This document shows, piece by piece, positions 27,946 to 35,437 of a stretch of 64,000 nt of DNA. Numbering within the stretch: the stretch's first letter is position 1; every line of letters begins with the position of its first letter. The notes beneath the pieces were generated by a model. That model saw only the letters and a program-made list of their open reading frames with translations. It did no database searches and had not been told where the DNA came from. The translations under genes were made by a program, and so were the position numbers. The DNA is from Bacteroidota bacterium (lineage in GTDB: Bacteria > Bacteroidota > Bacteroidia > B-17B0 > Aurantibacillaceae): NCBI GenBank assembly GCA_020162035.1, contig JAIUNM010000013.1:1-64000 (forward strand), written 5' to 3'.

Positions 27946-29025
27946 TTATCTTTTGTTAGATTCTTTTAAGTACGTGCTAATTGCCCCACTCATGCTTGGG
28001 TTTAATGGGTTTGGTGCAAATATATCTAAACGGTAGCCTAATTCTTTAACCTTTTGCGCAACTGTGTGCCCAAAAGCAGCAATACGCGTGTTGCCTTGTT
28101 TAAAATTAGGGAAATTTTGTTTTAATGATTTTATACCAGCAGGCGTAAAAAACACCAATAAATCATAATCGTTTAGCGACTTAATATCACTTAAATTAGC
28201 GCTTATTGTTTTATAAAAGACACCTTTAGTGTAACTAAGTTTCAATTCATCTAATAAATCAACAATTTTTTCTTTATGTACATCGCTTACAGGTAATAAA
28301 AATTTTTCGGTTTTGTTTTTATTTATTACATCAACTAAATCAACTAGAGTTCCTTGTCCAAAAAATATTTTTCTTTTTCTGTACTGAATGTATTTTTGTA
28401 AATAATATGCAATTTGTTCATTTATACAAAAAAACTTCATCGAATCAGGAACTGTAATGCGCATTTCATTACACATTCTAAAATAATGATCTACTCCTAA
28501 TTTACTATTTAATACAACAGCACCGTGTGCTAAAATATCTATACGTTGTAATCTAAACTCTTGAGCGGTTAAAGGCTCTACTTTAATAAAATGCCTAAAA
28601 TTTACATTTAAATTATGTTTTTTACCAAGTAAGCAATACGGGTTAGTTTCAGGGTCTGCTGGTTTTGGCTGAGACAACAACACACTTTTAATTTTATTTT
28701 TCGGAAAATTACTTACTTCTATTTTAGGTAAAGGAGCAACAGTTATAAGAGGTTTTTTAGAGCTTTTTCTTGTCTTTTTAACTTCAGAGGGATTTTGAGT
28801 TTTAATTTCCTCCTTTACAATTTGTTTTTTTTCAACCTTAACCTTTTTTATTTTTGGTTTTATTGAAGTTTTTTTCGAAGTAATTTTTTTAGGAGCAATT
28901 TTTTTCTTTGCTACAACTGTTTTTTTAGCAGATTTTTTTTTATTTAATTGTTTAGCTTTTGGTTTTTTTACTTTAGCAGTTCCTTTTTTGTTTGTAGGTT
29001 TTTTTGCTAATTTTTTTGCTGCCAT
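27946..29025 (-). CDS. hemD: Uroporphyrinogen-III synthase with lysine-rich N-terminal tail
   Basis: Closes hydroxymethylbilane to uroporphyrinogen III in heme synthesis. The HemD domain occupies roughly residues 110-355, with 'AVVLNSKLGVDHYFRMC' (about 169), 'FFGQGTLVDLVDVI' (about 223), 'YDLLVFFTPAGIKSLKQNF' (about 290) and 'NTRIAAFGHTVAQKVKELG' (about 316). The first 90 residues are unusual: over 40% Lys with Ala, Thr and Pro, like histone H1 or the tail of HU-type proteins. Typical HemD proteins are about 250 residues. The downstream neighbour in transcription order is intergenic; the DUF4271 gene lies just upstream, a common Bacteroidota pairing. Confidence 0.85.
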   Translation of the reverse strand: MAAKKLAKKPTNKKGTAKVKKPKAKQLNKKKSAKKTVVAKKKIAPKKITSKKTSIKPKIKKVKVEKKQIVKEEIKTQNPSEVKKTRKSSKKPLITVAPLPKIEVSNFPKNKIKSVLLSQPKPADPETNPYCLLGKKHNLNVNFRHFIKVEPLTAQEFRLQRIDILAHGAVVLNSKLGVDHYFRMCNEMRITVPDSMKFFCINEQIAYYLQKYIQYRKRKIFFGQGTLVDLVDVINKNKTEKFLLPVSDVHKEKIVDLLDELKLSYTKGVFYKTISANLSDIKSLNDYDLLVFFTPAGIKSLKQNFPNFKQGNTRIAAFGHTVAQKVKELGYRLDIFAPNPLNPSMSGAISTYLKESNKR

Positions 29026-29039
29026 TTAAATATAAAATT

Positions 29040-29759
29040 TTAAAACTTTTCAATTAAAATTTTACCTAAAACTAAACTTGGTAAAATTTCAATGGCGCAA
29101 AGGTAAATAAAACTTTGTAAAATTCCTACTTTTCCACTTATTAATCCAAAACTAATTCCTTTTAACCACTTAATTAATAGGTGTATAAAAAATAAAATTA
29201 AAGCCGGAGCCAAAAGTATAAGCGGGTTTAACTTCACAATTTCAGATAATAAAACCAAAGGCAATATAATTAAACTAAAAGTTTGATTTATTATAAACGA
29301 ATAACTAGTGTATTCGTTTATTAAAGTATGTTGGTTACTTACAAATGAAATAACTTTAAATAATAAAATTTTTAGAAAATTAAATGCTAATAATATTGTG
29401 AAAAAAATAATAAATTGAAAAAAGCCTGGCAGACTAACAAACATTAAGCTATACAAAACATTTATTTTATATGCTAACAACGCTAATGAAATATTGTAAA
29501 ATAACAATAAAAAAACAGAATATGTTCTAAAAGAATTTGCCTCATCTCTTTGAATTTGACCAAATACTTGATTATTAAAAGTAGCTTGTAATATTCTCAT
29601 TAGTTTATTATAAGAATTATTTTTAACGAAAACAAAAACAGAAAGGCAAAGTATAAACAATAAACTTTGCCAAATTGTGCTTGAGCTATATAAAATTTGC
29701 TGTTCGTTATTTACAATTTTTAATAAATGATTATTAAAAATATGTGCGTTATAATTCAT
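29040..29759 (-). CDS. DUF4271 family membrane protein
   Basis: A 239-residue membrane protein with about six hydrophobic segments (near 29-47, 78-95, 98-115, 118-135, 155-175 and 180-200). It has the layout of DUF4271 proteins, whose role is unknown. In Bacteroidota these are commonly encoded directly upstream of hemD, as here (14-bp gap), so a link to heme synthesis or membrane assembly is possible. I cannot assign a reaction. Confidence 0.75.
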   Translation of the reverse strand: MNYNAHIFNNHLLKIVNNEQQILYSSSTIWQSLLFILCLSVFVFVKNNSYNKLMRILQATFNNQVFGQIQRDEANSFRTYSVFLLLFYNISLALLAYKINVLYSLMFVSLPGFFQFIIFFTILLAFNFLKILLFKVISFVSNQHTLINEYTSYSFIINQTFSLIILPLVLLSEIVKLNPLILLAPALILFFIHLLIKWLKGISFGLISGKVGILQSFIYLCAIEILPSLVLGKILIEKF

Positions 29760-29764
29760 TTCTA

Positions 29765-30718
29765 TTACAAGGCAAAGGTACGAGAAATACTGAAACCAAA
29801 TTTAATTTGTGCATTTGTCCAACTATCTGTTGTATAAGGTAAATAATTATTTTCAACTAAGCCTGTTGCATTAGTAAAAAATAAGCTAAACACGTGTCCA
29901 CCTGTTTCTAGCTCAACACCTAACGATAAAGGGTTTTTTATATTTGGGTTATTTGTAAAATAATTTCCTACATTGTAATAATAATCGCCAATTACACTCA
30001 CCCGTTTTGTTACTTTAATTCTACCCCCAAAACCAATGCTAACAAAGCCATTAACATCGGCACTATTATTATTTGTGTTTATATTTTCTTTGATAAAATT
30101 ACGGTAAACGTATGTTGGCAACAACTCTAATGATATTGCACTATTTAATTTACTTGCAATTATTAATTGACTTACATAATTTACTCTGTGCGATTCTTTT
30201 GTTGCAAAGTTTTTATTTACTCCTGCATAAATATCAGTTGTTGGCCTATGTGTATAGCCCATACTTCCATAAAAAGCTACAGAAACAGGAATACTAAAGT
30301 CTGTTGTTTGTGTTAAAAAACGCCATTTAACAGAACCATCAACTAACTTATTTAATCTACTTCGCCCTATTCCTACACTTAAATTATCTAAAATTCCATA
30401 TTCCAAGCTATTTCTAATATCAGATGCGTTATCAAATCCAAAGCCAGTTTGAGCGGCATCATTTAAAGGGTTTTTAGTTGTGTTGTCGTATGCATTTCCA
30501 AAACGGTGACTTATTCTGTAATCTAAATGTTTTTTCTTAACCGTTTCTGTTGTTTGCGCATTACCAATTTTTAAAGTTTTAAAAGTAGCATAAACTTTTT
30601 TGGGTTTAGTGTCTTTTGGCTCTTCAACTAAACTTAATAAATCATCTTGCGCATTAATTGAAGGTACAGCAGTAGTTAATAAAATAATTGCTGCAATTTT
30701 AAATTTTGTAATTTTCAT
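29765..30718 (-). CDS. DUF5777 family beta-barrel protein
   Basis: An exported protein of about 317 residues using the ATG at 30718 (MKITKFKIAAIILLTTAVPSINAQ signal peptide). The frame extends six codons further into the yceI gene. The mature part has 'RFGNAYDNTTKNPLNDAAQTGFGFDNASDIRNSLEYGI' (about 75-110) and repeated beta-strand patterns with terminal 'IKFGFSISRTF', typical of DUF5777 outer-membrane barrels. The gene overlaps or abuts yceI, which is a usual neighbour. The function is unknown. Confidence 0.75.
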   Translation of the reverse strand: MKITKFKIAAIILLTTAVPSINAQDDLLSLVEEPKDTKPKKVYATFKTLKIGNAQTTETVKKKHLDYRISHRFGNAYDNTTKNPLNDAAQTGFGFDNASDIRNSLEYGILDNLSVGIGRSRLNKLVDGSVKWRFLTQTTDFSIPVSVAFYGSMGYTHRPTTDIYAGVNKNFATKESHRVNYVSQLIIASKLNSAISLELLPTYVYRNFIKENINTNNNSADVNGFVSIGFGGRIKVTKRVSVIGDYYYNVGNYFTNNPNIKNPLSLGVELETGGHVFSLFFTNATGLVENNYLPYTTDSWTNAQIKFGFSISRTFAL

Positions 30719-30722
30719 GCAA

Positions 30723-31274
30723 TTATTTTTTCTCAAATGGTTCTAAAACACATTTATAATCTACATCAATAACCTCAGCAATATTTTTAACATATAAGGT
30801 TGGCACTTTTATATTATAATCTGCAACTTTAACTTTAAACAAGCAATCTAAAAATAATTCGTTACCAACTTTTTTAATTGTGCCAGAATAGGTTTCATCT
30901 TTAGTAACCCCATGAATTTCCATTTTACCTGTAACCGTTACTTTAGTTTCACCATCTTTAGTATAATCAATAGGTTCGTTAATTTTTCCTTTAAATGTTG
31001 CTTTAGGAAATTTTTCGCTTTCCATATAATTTTCATTAAAATGCTCTTCCATTAAAGCATTTTTAAATTTAAAATTTACAATTGTAACGGCACATTGTAA
31101 ATCGCCAGTTTTAGAATTTAAAACAACAATTGCACTTTTATTAGTAGCCTCAATATCTTCTAAAGGCGATTTACTGTAAAAGTTAACTGTAGTGCCTCCA
31201 CTTTTAGCTTTGTAAATTTGCGCATTTGTTTTTAAAGTTAATGCAACAGAAAGAATAACTAATAATTTTTTCAT
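30723..31274 (-). CDS. YceI family lipocalin-like protein
   Basis: A 183-residue periplasmic protein with signal peptide MKKLLVILSVALTLKTNAQ. The YceI beta-barrel is seen in 'GGTTVNFYSKSPLEDIEATNK' (about 27-47), 'KFPKATFKGKIN' (about 86-97), 'KVTVTGKMEIHGVTKDE' (about 107-123) and 'DYNIKVPTLYVKNIAEVIDVD' (about 152-172). The family binds long isoprenoid lipids such as polyprenyl quinones, but the ligand is not predictable here. It lies directly upstream of the DUF5777 gene and likely shares a transcript with it. Confidence 0.88.
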   Translation of the reverse strand: MKKLLVILSVALTLKTNAQIYKAKSGGTTVNFYSKSPLEDIEATNKSAIVVLNSKTGDLQCAVTIVNFKFKNALMEEHFNENYMESEKFPKATFKGKINEPIDYTKDGETKVTVTGKMEIHGVTKDETYSGTIKKVGNELFLDCLFKVKVADYNIKVPTLYVKNIAEVIDVDYKCVLEPFEKK

Positions 31275-31292
31275 AATTTTAATATACCAAAG

Positions 31293-32333
31293 TTAATTAA
31301 ATTTATTAATTAAACAAGTATTTATATACTTATCTATAACTCTAGGCCAAGCTATTTTTTGAATGTTTTCAATTTTAATCCAATTTAAATTTTTTGGCTT
31401 ATTACTTAGTTTTAACAGATAAAATTTACAGTATAAGTGTTGGTGACTTAAAACATGTTTAATAGTATTACTTTGTTCATTTATTTGATAAGCCTTAAAT
31501 GGCAACTCAGTAAAAAGTATTTCTTCATTACAATTTTTATTTTTTTCAATTAAATAAAACTCGTGTAAACCTTCCCAAATGTCTTTTTTATTCCGTTTAA
31601 AATAGGCTATTTCGTTTTTGTGTTTTACAACAAAATAATAAAAAAAGCGTGTTTTTATTTTTATGCTTTTTTCTTTTACTGGCAATGTTTTTACTTTGTT
31701 TTTTGCAAAAGCAATGCATTTGAAATTTAATGGGCAGTTAAAACAATCGGGATTTTTAGGTTTACAATACTGCGAACCAAACTCCATAATTGCTTGATTG
31801 TAAATTGCATTTTGTTTTTTATCTAGTAAAGAATCCGCTAAATCTTTAAACTTCTTTTTACCAACAGTAGAATCAATTGGGGTTTTAATTCCAAAAACTC
31901 TGCTTAAAACCCTATAAACATTTCCATCTACAACTGCATGCGGTAAATTATAAGCAAAACTTGCAATTGCAGCGGCAGTATAATCTCCAATTCCTTTTAA
32001 TTTTTTTATTTGAATGTAATTGTTCGGAAAAACACCATTAAACTCTTTTAAAATCGTATTTGCTGTAAAATGTAAATTTCTAGCTCTAGAATAATAACCC
32101 AAACCCTGCCAATCTTTTAAAACAGAATCAATATTTGCTTGTGCCAAATGTTTTAGTGTTGGATAATTTTTAAGAAATTTGTAATAATAAGATAAACCTT
32201 GATTTACTTGTGTTTGTTGTAAAATAATTTCTGATAACCATATAAAATAAGGGTTTTTGGTATTGCGCCAAGGCAAATCTCTTTTATTTAGCTTATACCA
32301 AGCAATTATATGTGCCGAAAACCAATTTTCCAC
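31293..32333 (-). CDS. mutY: A/G-specific adenine DNA glycosylase
   Basis: Removes adenine mispaired with 8-oxoguanine. The 346-residue protein has 'EIILQQTQVNQGLSYYYKF' (about 35-53) with the catalytic Glu, the helix-hairpin-helix 'LKGIGDYTAAAIASFAY' (about 109-125), the catalytic Asp in 'AVVDGNVYRVLSRVFG' (about 129-144), and the iron-sulfur ligands CKPKNPDCFNCPLNFKC (C-x6-C-x2-C-x5-C, about 191-207). The C-terminal NUDIX-like domain (about 225-340) recognises 8-oxoG. It is divergent to the HU gene. Confidence 0.95.
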   Translation of the reverse strand: MENWFSAHIIAWYKLNKRDLPWRNTKNPYFIWLSEIILQQTQVNQGLSYYYKFLKNYPTLKHLAQANIDSVLKDWQGLGYYSRARNLHFTANTILKEFNGVFPNNYIQIKKLKGIGDYTAAAIASFAYNLPHAVVDGNVYRVLSRVFGIKTPIDSTVGKKKFKDLADSLLDKKQNAIYNQAIMEFGSQYCKPKNPDCFNCPLNFKCIAFAKNKVKTLPVKEKSIKIKTRFFYYFVVKHKNEIAYFKRNKKDIWEGLHEFYLIEKNKNCNEEILFTELPFKAYQINEQSNTIKHVLSHQHLYCKFYLLKLSNKPKNLNWIKIENIQKIAWPRVIDKYINTCLINKFN

Positions 32334-32424
32334 AACTAAATACTTTAAGTTTTAAGCAAAAATGCCTTATTTTATACATATTTTAAAATAAAAAGAAAAA
32401 ATTTTATTGTTTCAATTAAAACTG

Positions 32425-32432
32425 TATATTTG
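32425..32432 (+). promoter_or_regulatory. -7 box (TATATTTG) of the HU operon
   Basis: TATATTTG matches TAnnTTTG about 48 nt before the HU start codon. The nearest TTG, at 32407, is only 15 nt upstream, so the -33 element is unclear. Confidence 0.45.
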
Positions 32433-32479
32433 CAACCCATTTTAAAATTCAAATACTTGATTTTAAATAGATTAATACT

Positions 32480-32791
32480 ATGACAAAGGCAGATATTGTA
32501 AACGAAATTTCAGAAAAAACCGGCATAGAAAAAATGGCTGTACAAGCCACCGTAGAAGCATTTATGAAAACCATAAGAAACAATATGGTTGAAGGTAAAA
32601 ATGTATATTTAAGAGGTTTTGGTACATTTTTAGTTAAAAAACGTGCCGAAAAAATTGGCAGAAATATTTCTAAAAACACAACAGTTGTAATTCCAGCTCA
32701 TTTTATTCCTGCTTTTAAGGCAAGTAAAACTTTTGCTGAAAGGGTTAAAAAAAACGTTAAGGCTGCAGAGCCTCTAAAAAATATTGATTAA
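32480..32791 (+). CDS. HU/IHF-family DNA-binding protein
   Basis: A 103-residue histone-like protein that bends DNA. It starts MTKADIVNEISEKTGIEKMAVQATVEAFMKTI, the dimerising helices, followed by 'GKNVYLRGFGTFLVKKRAEKIGRNISKNTTVVIPAHFIPAFKASKTF' (about 38-84), the beta-arm with the conserved Gly-Phe-Gly and Pro. A short C-terminal extension of about 12 residues follows. It is the first gene of a rightward operon with a TPR gene (2-bp gap). Confidence 0.93.
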   Translation: MTKADIVNEISEKTGIEKMAVQATVEAFMKTIRNNMVEGKNVYLRGFGTFLVKKRAEKIGRNISKNTTVVIPAHFIPAFKASKTFAERVKKNVKAAEPLKNID

Positions 32792-32793
32792 CT

Positions 32794-33615
32794 ATGATAA
32801 GCGCCAAAGCAACCAAATTTTATTTAATTGCTGGTGCTATTTTATTATTCGTTCTTTTATTTATTGCTCCCAAAACCAACTTTACTGCTTATAAAAGCAA
32901 GCAAGATGCTGGTCAAAAAAAAGCTGTAGCGTTTAATGAAAATGCAAACTTAAATTTATATTTAAACAATGCTACTAAAAGCTTAAATACCGAAAGTAAA
33001 TCTAGATTTGATAAACTTGTAAAACAAAATTCGTTTGATGAACTAATTACTTTTTGGTTAGAACAAAAAAGACCAGATTTAGCCGCTCACTTTGAAGAAA
33101 AAAAGGCTTTAAATCTAAATACAGATTCGGCAGCATTAAAATGTGGAAATAGGTATTATTACTCCGTTCAATTTATTAACGATGAAACCGAAGCTCCAAT
33201 TTTATTTGCTTGTGCTGCAAAAATGTTTAAAAAAGCGTTAGCTATTAATCCAACTAATTTTGATGCTAAATTAATGTTAGCCTCATGTTATGTTGAGGCA
33301 GGAAATAACCCAATGGAAGGTATTGCTTTGCTTAAAGAACTAGAAAAAACAGACAGCACAAATGTTAAGTTAAATTTAACTTTTGCTTTTTTCTCGCTAA
33401 AAAGCGGGCAAACAGACAAAGCTTTGCAACGTTTTAATAAAGTAATACAACTAGACAGTAATAATATTGAAGTTTATTTACATTTAGCAGATGCTCATGA
33501 AAAGTTAGGAAATACGGAACAAACTATTTTAGCATTAAAGCAGTATGCTAAACGCACTAAAGATGAAACTGCAAAACAAGAAATTGAGAAATATATAGAA
33601 CAATTAAAAAAATAA
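32794..33615 (+). CDS. Membrane-anchored tetratricopeptide-repeat protein
   Basis: A 273-residue protein with one N-terminal membrane helix (about 9-25) and a helical-repeat region from about 95 onward. Recognisable TPR units include 'CAAKMFKKALAINPTNFDAKLMLASCYVEAGNNP' (about 140-173), 'NLTFAFFSLKSGQTDKALQRFNKVIQLDSNN' (about 193-222) and 'EVYLHLADAHEKLGNTEQTILALKQYAKRTKD' (about 224-255). It lies 2 bp after HU. It probably serves as a scaffold; no partner can be named. Confidence 0.82.
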   Translation: MISAKATKFYLIAGAILLFVLLFIAPKTNFTAYKSKQDAGQKKAVAFNENANLNLYLNNATKSLNTESKSRFDKLVKQNSFDELITFWLEQKRPDLAAHFEEKKALNLNTDSAALKCGNRYYYSVQFINDETEAPILFACAAKMFKKALAINPTNFDAKLMLASCYVEAGNNPMEGIALLKELEKTDSTNVKLNLTFAFFSLKSGQTDKALQRFNKVIQLDSNNIEVYLHLADAHEKLGNTEQTILALKQYAKRTKDETAKQEIEKYIEQLKK

Positions 33616-33640
33616 ATTATTAACCATTAAATTATAAATT

Positions 33641-33730
33641 ATGCCAAGCGGAAAGAAAAGAAAAAGACATAAAATGGCGACTCACAAACGTAAAAAACGT
33701 TTAAGAAAAAATCGTCATAAAAAGAAATAA
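33641..33730 (+). CDS. Small basic AURKAIP1/COX24-type ribosome-associated protein
   Basis: A 29-residue protein (start at the ATG at 33641, stop TAA at 33728-33730) beginning MPSGKKRKRHKMATHKRK and ending RHKKK; nearly two thirds of the residues are Lys, Arg or His. This matches the Bacteroidota proteins annotated with the AURKAIP1/COX24 domain, related to mitochondrial ribosomal protein mS38. It probably binds rRNA in the small subunit. It sits between the TPR gene and the RNase E/G gene, and is followed by a hairpin terminator. Confidence 0.85.
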   Translation: MPSGKKRKRHKMATHKRKKRLRKNRHKKK

Positions 33731-33770
33731 CCTAATTAGTTAGGATTTCTTTAATTTGAATACAGTTAAG

Positions 33771-33799
33771 TAACAGAAAATACTTTGTGTTTTCTGTTA
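33771..33799 (+). terminator. Hairpin terminator after the small basic gene
   Basis: A stem of about 13 bp (TAACAGAAAATAC / GTGTTTTCTGTTA with one G-T wobble) with a 3-nt loop. It lies between the small basic gene and the RNase G gene, which may lower read-through rather than stop it fully. Confidence 0.7.
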
Positions 33800-33867
33800 T
33801 TGCTATTTAACGAAATCAAAATTCGATTAAATTGCCTGTATATTATTATTAATTAAAAGTTTTTAGC

Positions 33868-35424
33868 GTGAATCAAGAACTCATTATAAATTCAACGCCA
33901 AACGAAGTTGTTATAGCATTACTAAACGATAAACGTTTAGTTGAACTACACCGCGAAAAAAGCAATACACAGTTTGCTGTTGGAGATATTTATTTAGGTA
34001 AAGCCAAAAAAGTAATGACAGGCTTAAACGCCGCATTTATTGATGTTGGTTATGAAAAAGATGCATTCTTACATTATTTAGATTTAGGGCCACAAGCTAA
34101 TTCGTTAATAAAATATGTTGAACAAGTGCAAGCTGGTAAACAAAACAGTAGCAACTTAATGTATTTTAAAAACGAAACAGATATTAAAAAAGATGGTAAG
34201 ATTAATGATATTATTAAATCTGGTCAAAATGTTTTAGTACAAGTTGCTAAAGAACCAATTAGTGCTAAAGGGCCTCGTATTACCACAGAAATTAGTTTAG
34301 CGGGTAGATACTTAGTTTTAATTCCTTTTGCAGATAAAATTTCGGTTTCTTCAAAAATTAGAGATAACGAAGAAAAAAAACGTTTAAAAGAACTTATGCA
34401 CTCCATTAAACCAAAAAACTTTGGAGTAATTGTGCGCACTGTTGCCGAAAACCAAACTGTAGCCGAATTAGAAAGTGATTTAAATGAATTAACAAAGCGT
34501 TGGGACGAATGTTTTAAAATGCTTAAAACTAGCGAACCCCCTGTTAGATTACTTGGCGAAGCAGATAGAACCAATGTAATTTTAAGAGATTTTTTAAATA
34601 ATACATTTAACGCTATACATATAAGTGATCCTAAAGTTTACGAAGATTTAAAATCTTATGTAAAAACTATTGCGCCCGATAAAGTTGAAATTGTAAAACA
34701 ATACAACGGTAAAATTCCAATTTTTGATGCTTACGGAATTGAAAAACAAATAAAAAGTTTGTTTGGCAAAACTGTGCACATGAAAAGTGGCGCTTACCTA
34801 GTTATTGAACACACTGAAGCTTTACACGTTTTTGATGTAAATAGTGGGAACCGTGCAAAAAGCGATAGTAGCCAAGAAGAAAATGCTTTAGAAGTAAATT
34901 TAGAAGCTGCCGTTGAAGTTGCCCGCCAGTTAAAATTACGGGATATGGGTGGTATAATTGTAGTAGATTTTATTGATATGCATAATGCAGACAATAAAAA
35001 ACTATTATTTGACCGCTTAAAAGATGAAATGAAAAGCGACAGGGCAAAACATAATATTTTGCCTCCAAGCAAATTTGGATTAATTCAAATTACGCGCCAA
35101 CGCTTACGCCCTGAGGTTAATGTAGAAGTTTTAGAAACATGCCCAAGTTGTAGTGGAACTGGTAAAGTACAACCAAGTTTGTTATTTGTAGATCAAATTG
35201 AAAACGCTTTAAGATTTATTATTAAAGAACAAAATCAAAAAAATATAACTTTACAAGTACACCCATATATTGAAGCATTTATTAAAAAAGGTGGGTTTTT
35301 ACGAAGCAAACAATACAAATGGTATTTTGAACATAAACAATGGGTTAAGCTACAAGGTATATCAAGCTTAGGGTTTATGGAATATAAATTTTTAACAAAA
35401 GATTTAGAAGAAATTGTGGTTTAA
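33868..35424 (+). CDS. rng: Ribonuclease E/G family endoribonuclease
   Basis: Processes rRNA and mRNA. The 518-residue protein starts with GTG (reading MNQELIINSTPNEVVIALLNDKRLVELHREK), has the S1 RNA-binding segment 'VGDIYLGKAKKVMTGLNAAFIDVGYEKDAFLHY' (about 35-67), the DNase I-like catalytic core with 'FDVNSGNRAK' (about 321-330) and 'MGGIIVVDFIDMHN' (about 360-373), and the Zn-link 'CPSCSGTG' (about 429-436). The length matches RNase G (about 490) rather than full RNase E with its long scaffold tail. It is the last gene of the rightward run. Confidence 0.93.
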   Translation: MNQELIINSTPNEVVIALLNDKRLVELHREKSNTQFAVGDIYLGKAKKVMTGLNAAFIDVGYEKDAFLHYLDLGPQANSLIKYVEQVQAGKQNSSNLMYFKNETDIKKDGKINDIIKSGQNVLVQVAKEPISAKGPRITTEISLAGRYLVLIPFADKISVSSKIRDNEEKKRLKELMHSIKPKNFGVIVRTVAENQTVAELESDLNELTKRWDECFKMLKTSEPPVRLLGEADRTNVILRDFLNNTFNAIHISDPKVYEDLKSYVKTIAPDKVEIVKQYNGKIPIFDAYGIEKQIKSLFGKTVHMKSGAYLVIEHTEALHVFDVNSGNRAKSDSSQEENALEVNLEAAVEVARQLKLRDMGGIIVVDFIDMHNADNKKLLFDRLKDEMKSDRAKHNILPPSKFGLIQITRQRLRPEVNVEVLETCPSCSGTGKVQPSLLFVDQIENALRFIIKEQNQKNITLQVHPYIEAFIKKGGFLRSKQYKWYFEHKQWVKLQGISSLGFMEYKFLTKDLEEIVV

Positions 35425-35437
35425 TTGTGTGGGCAAT

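Noticed and set aside
33731-33744. CCTAA-TTAG-TTAGG hairpin as a terminator
   Set aside because: The stem is only 5 bp with no T-run; the stronger hairpin at 33771-33799 is preferred.
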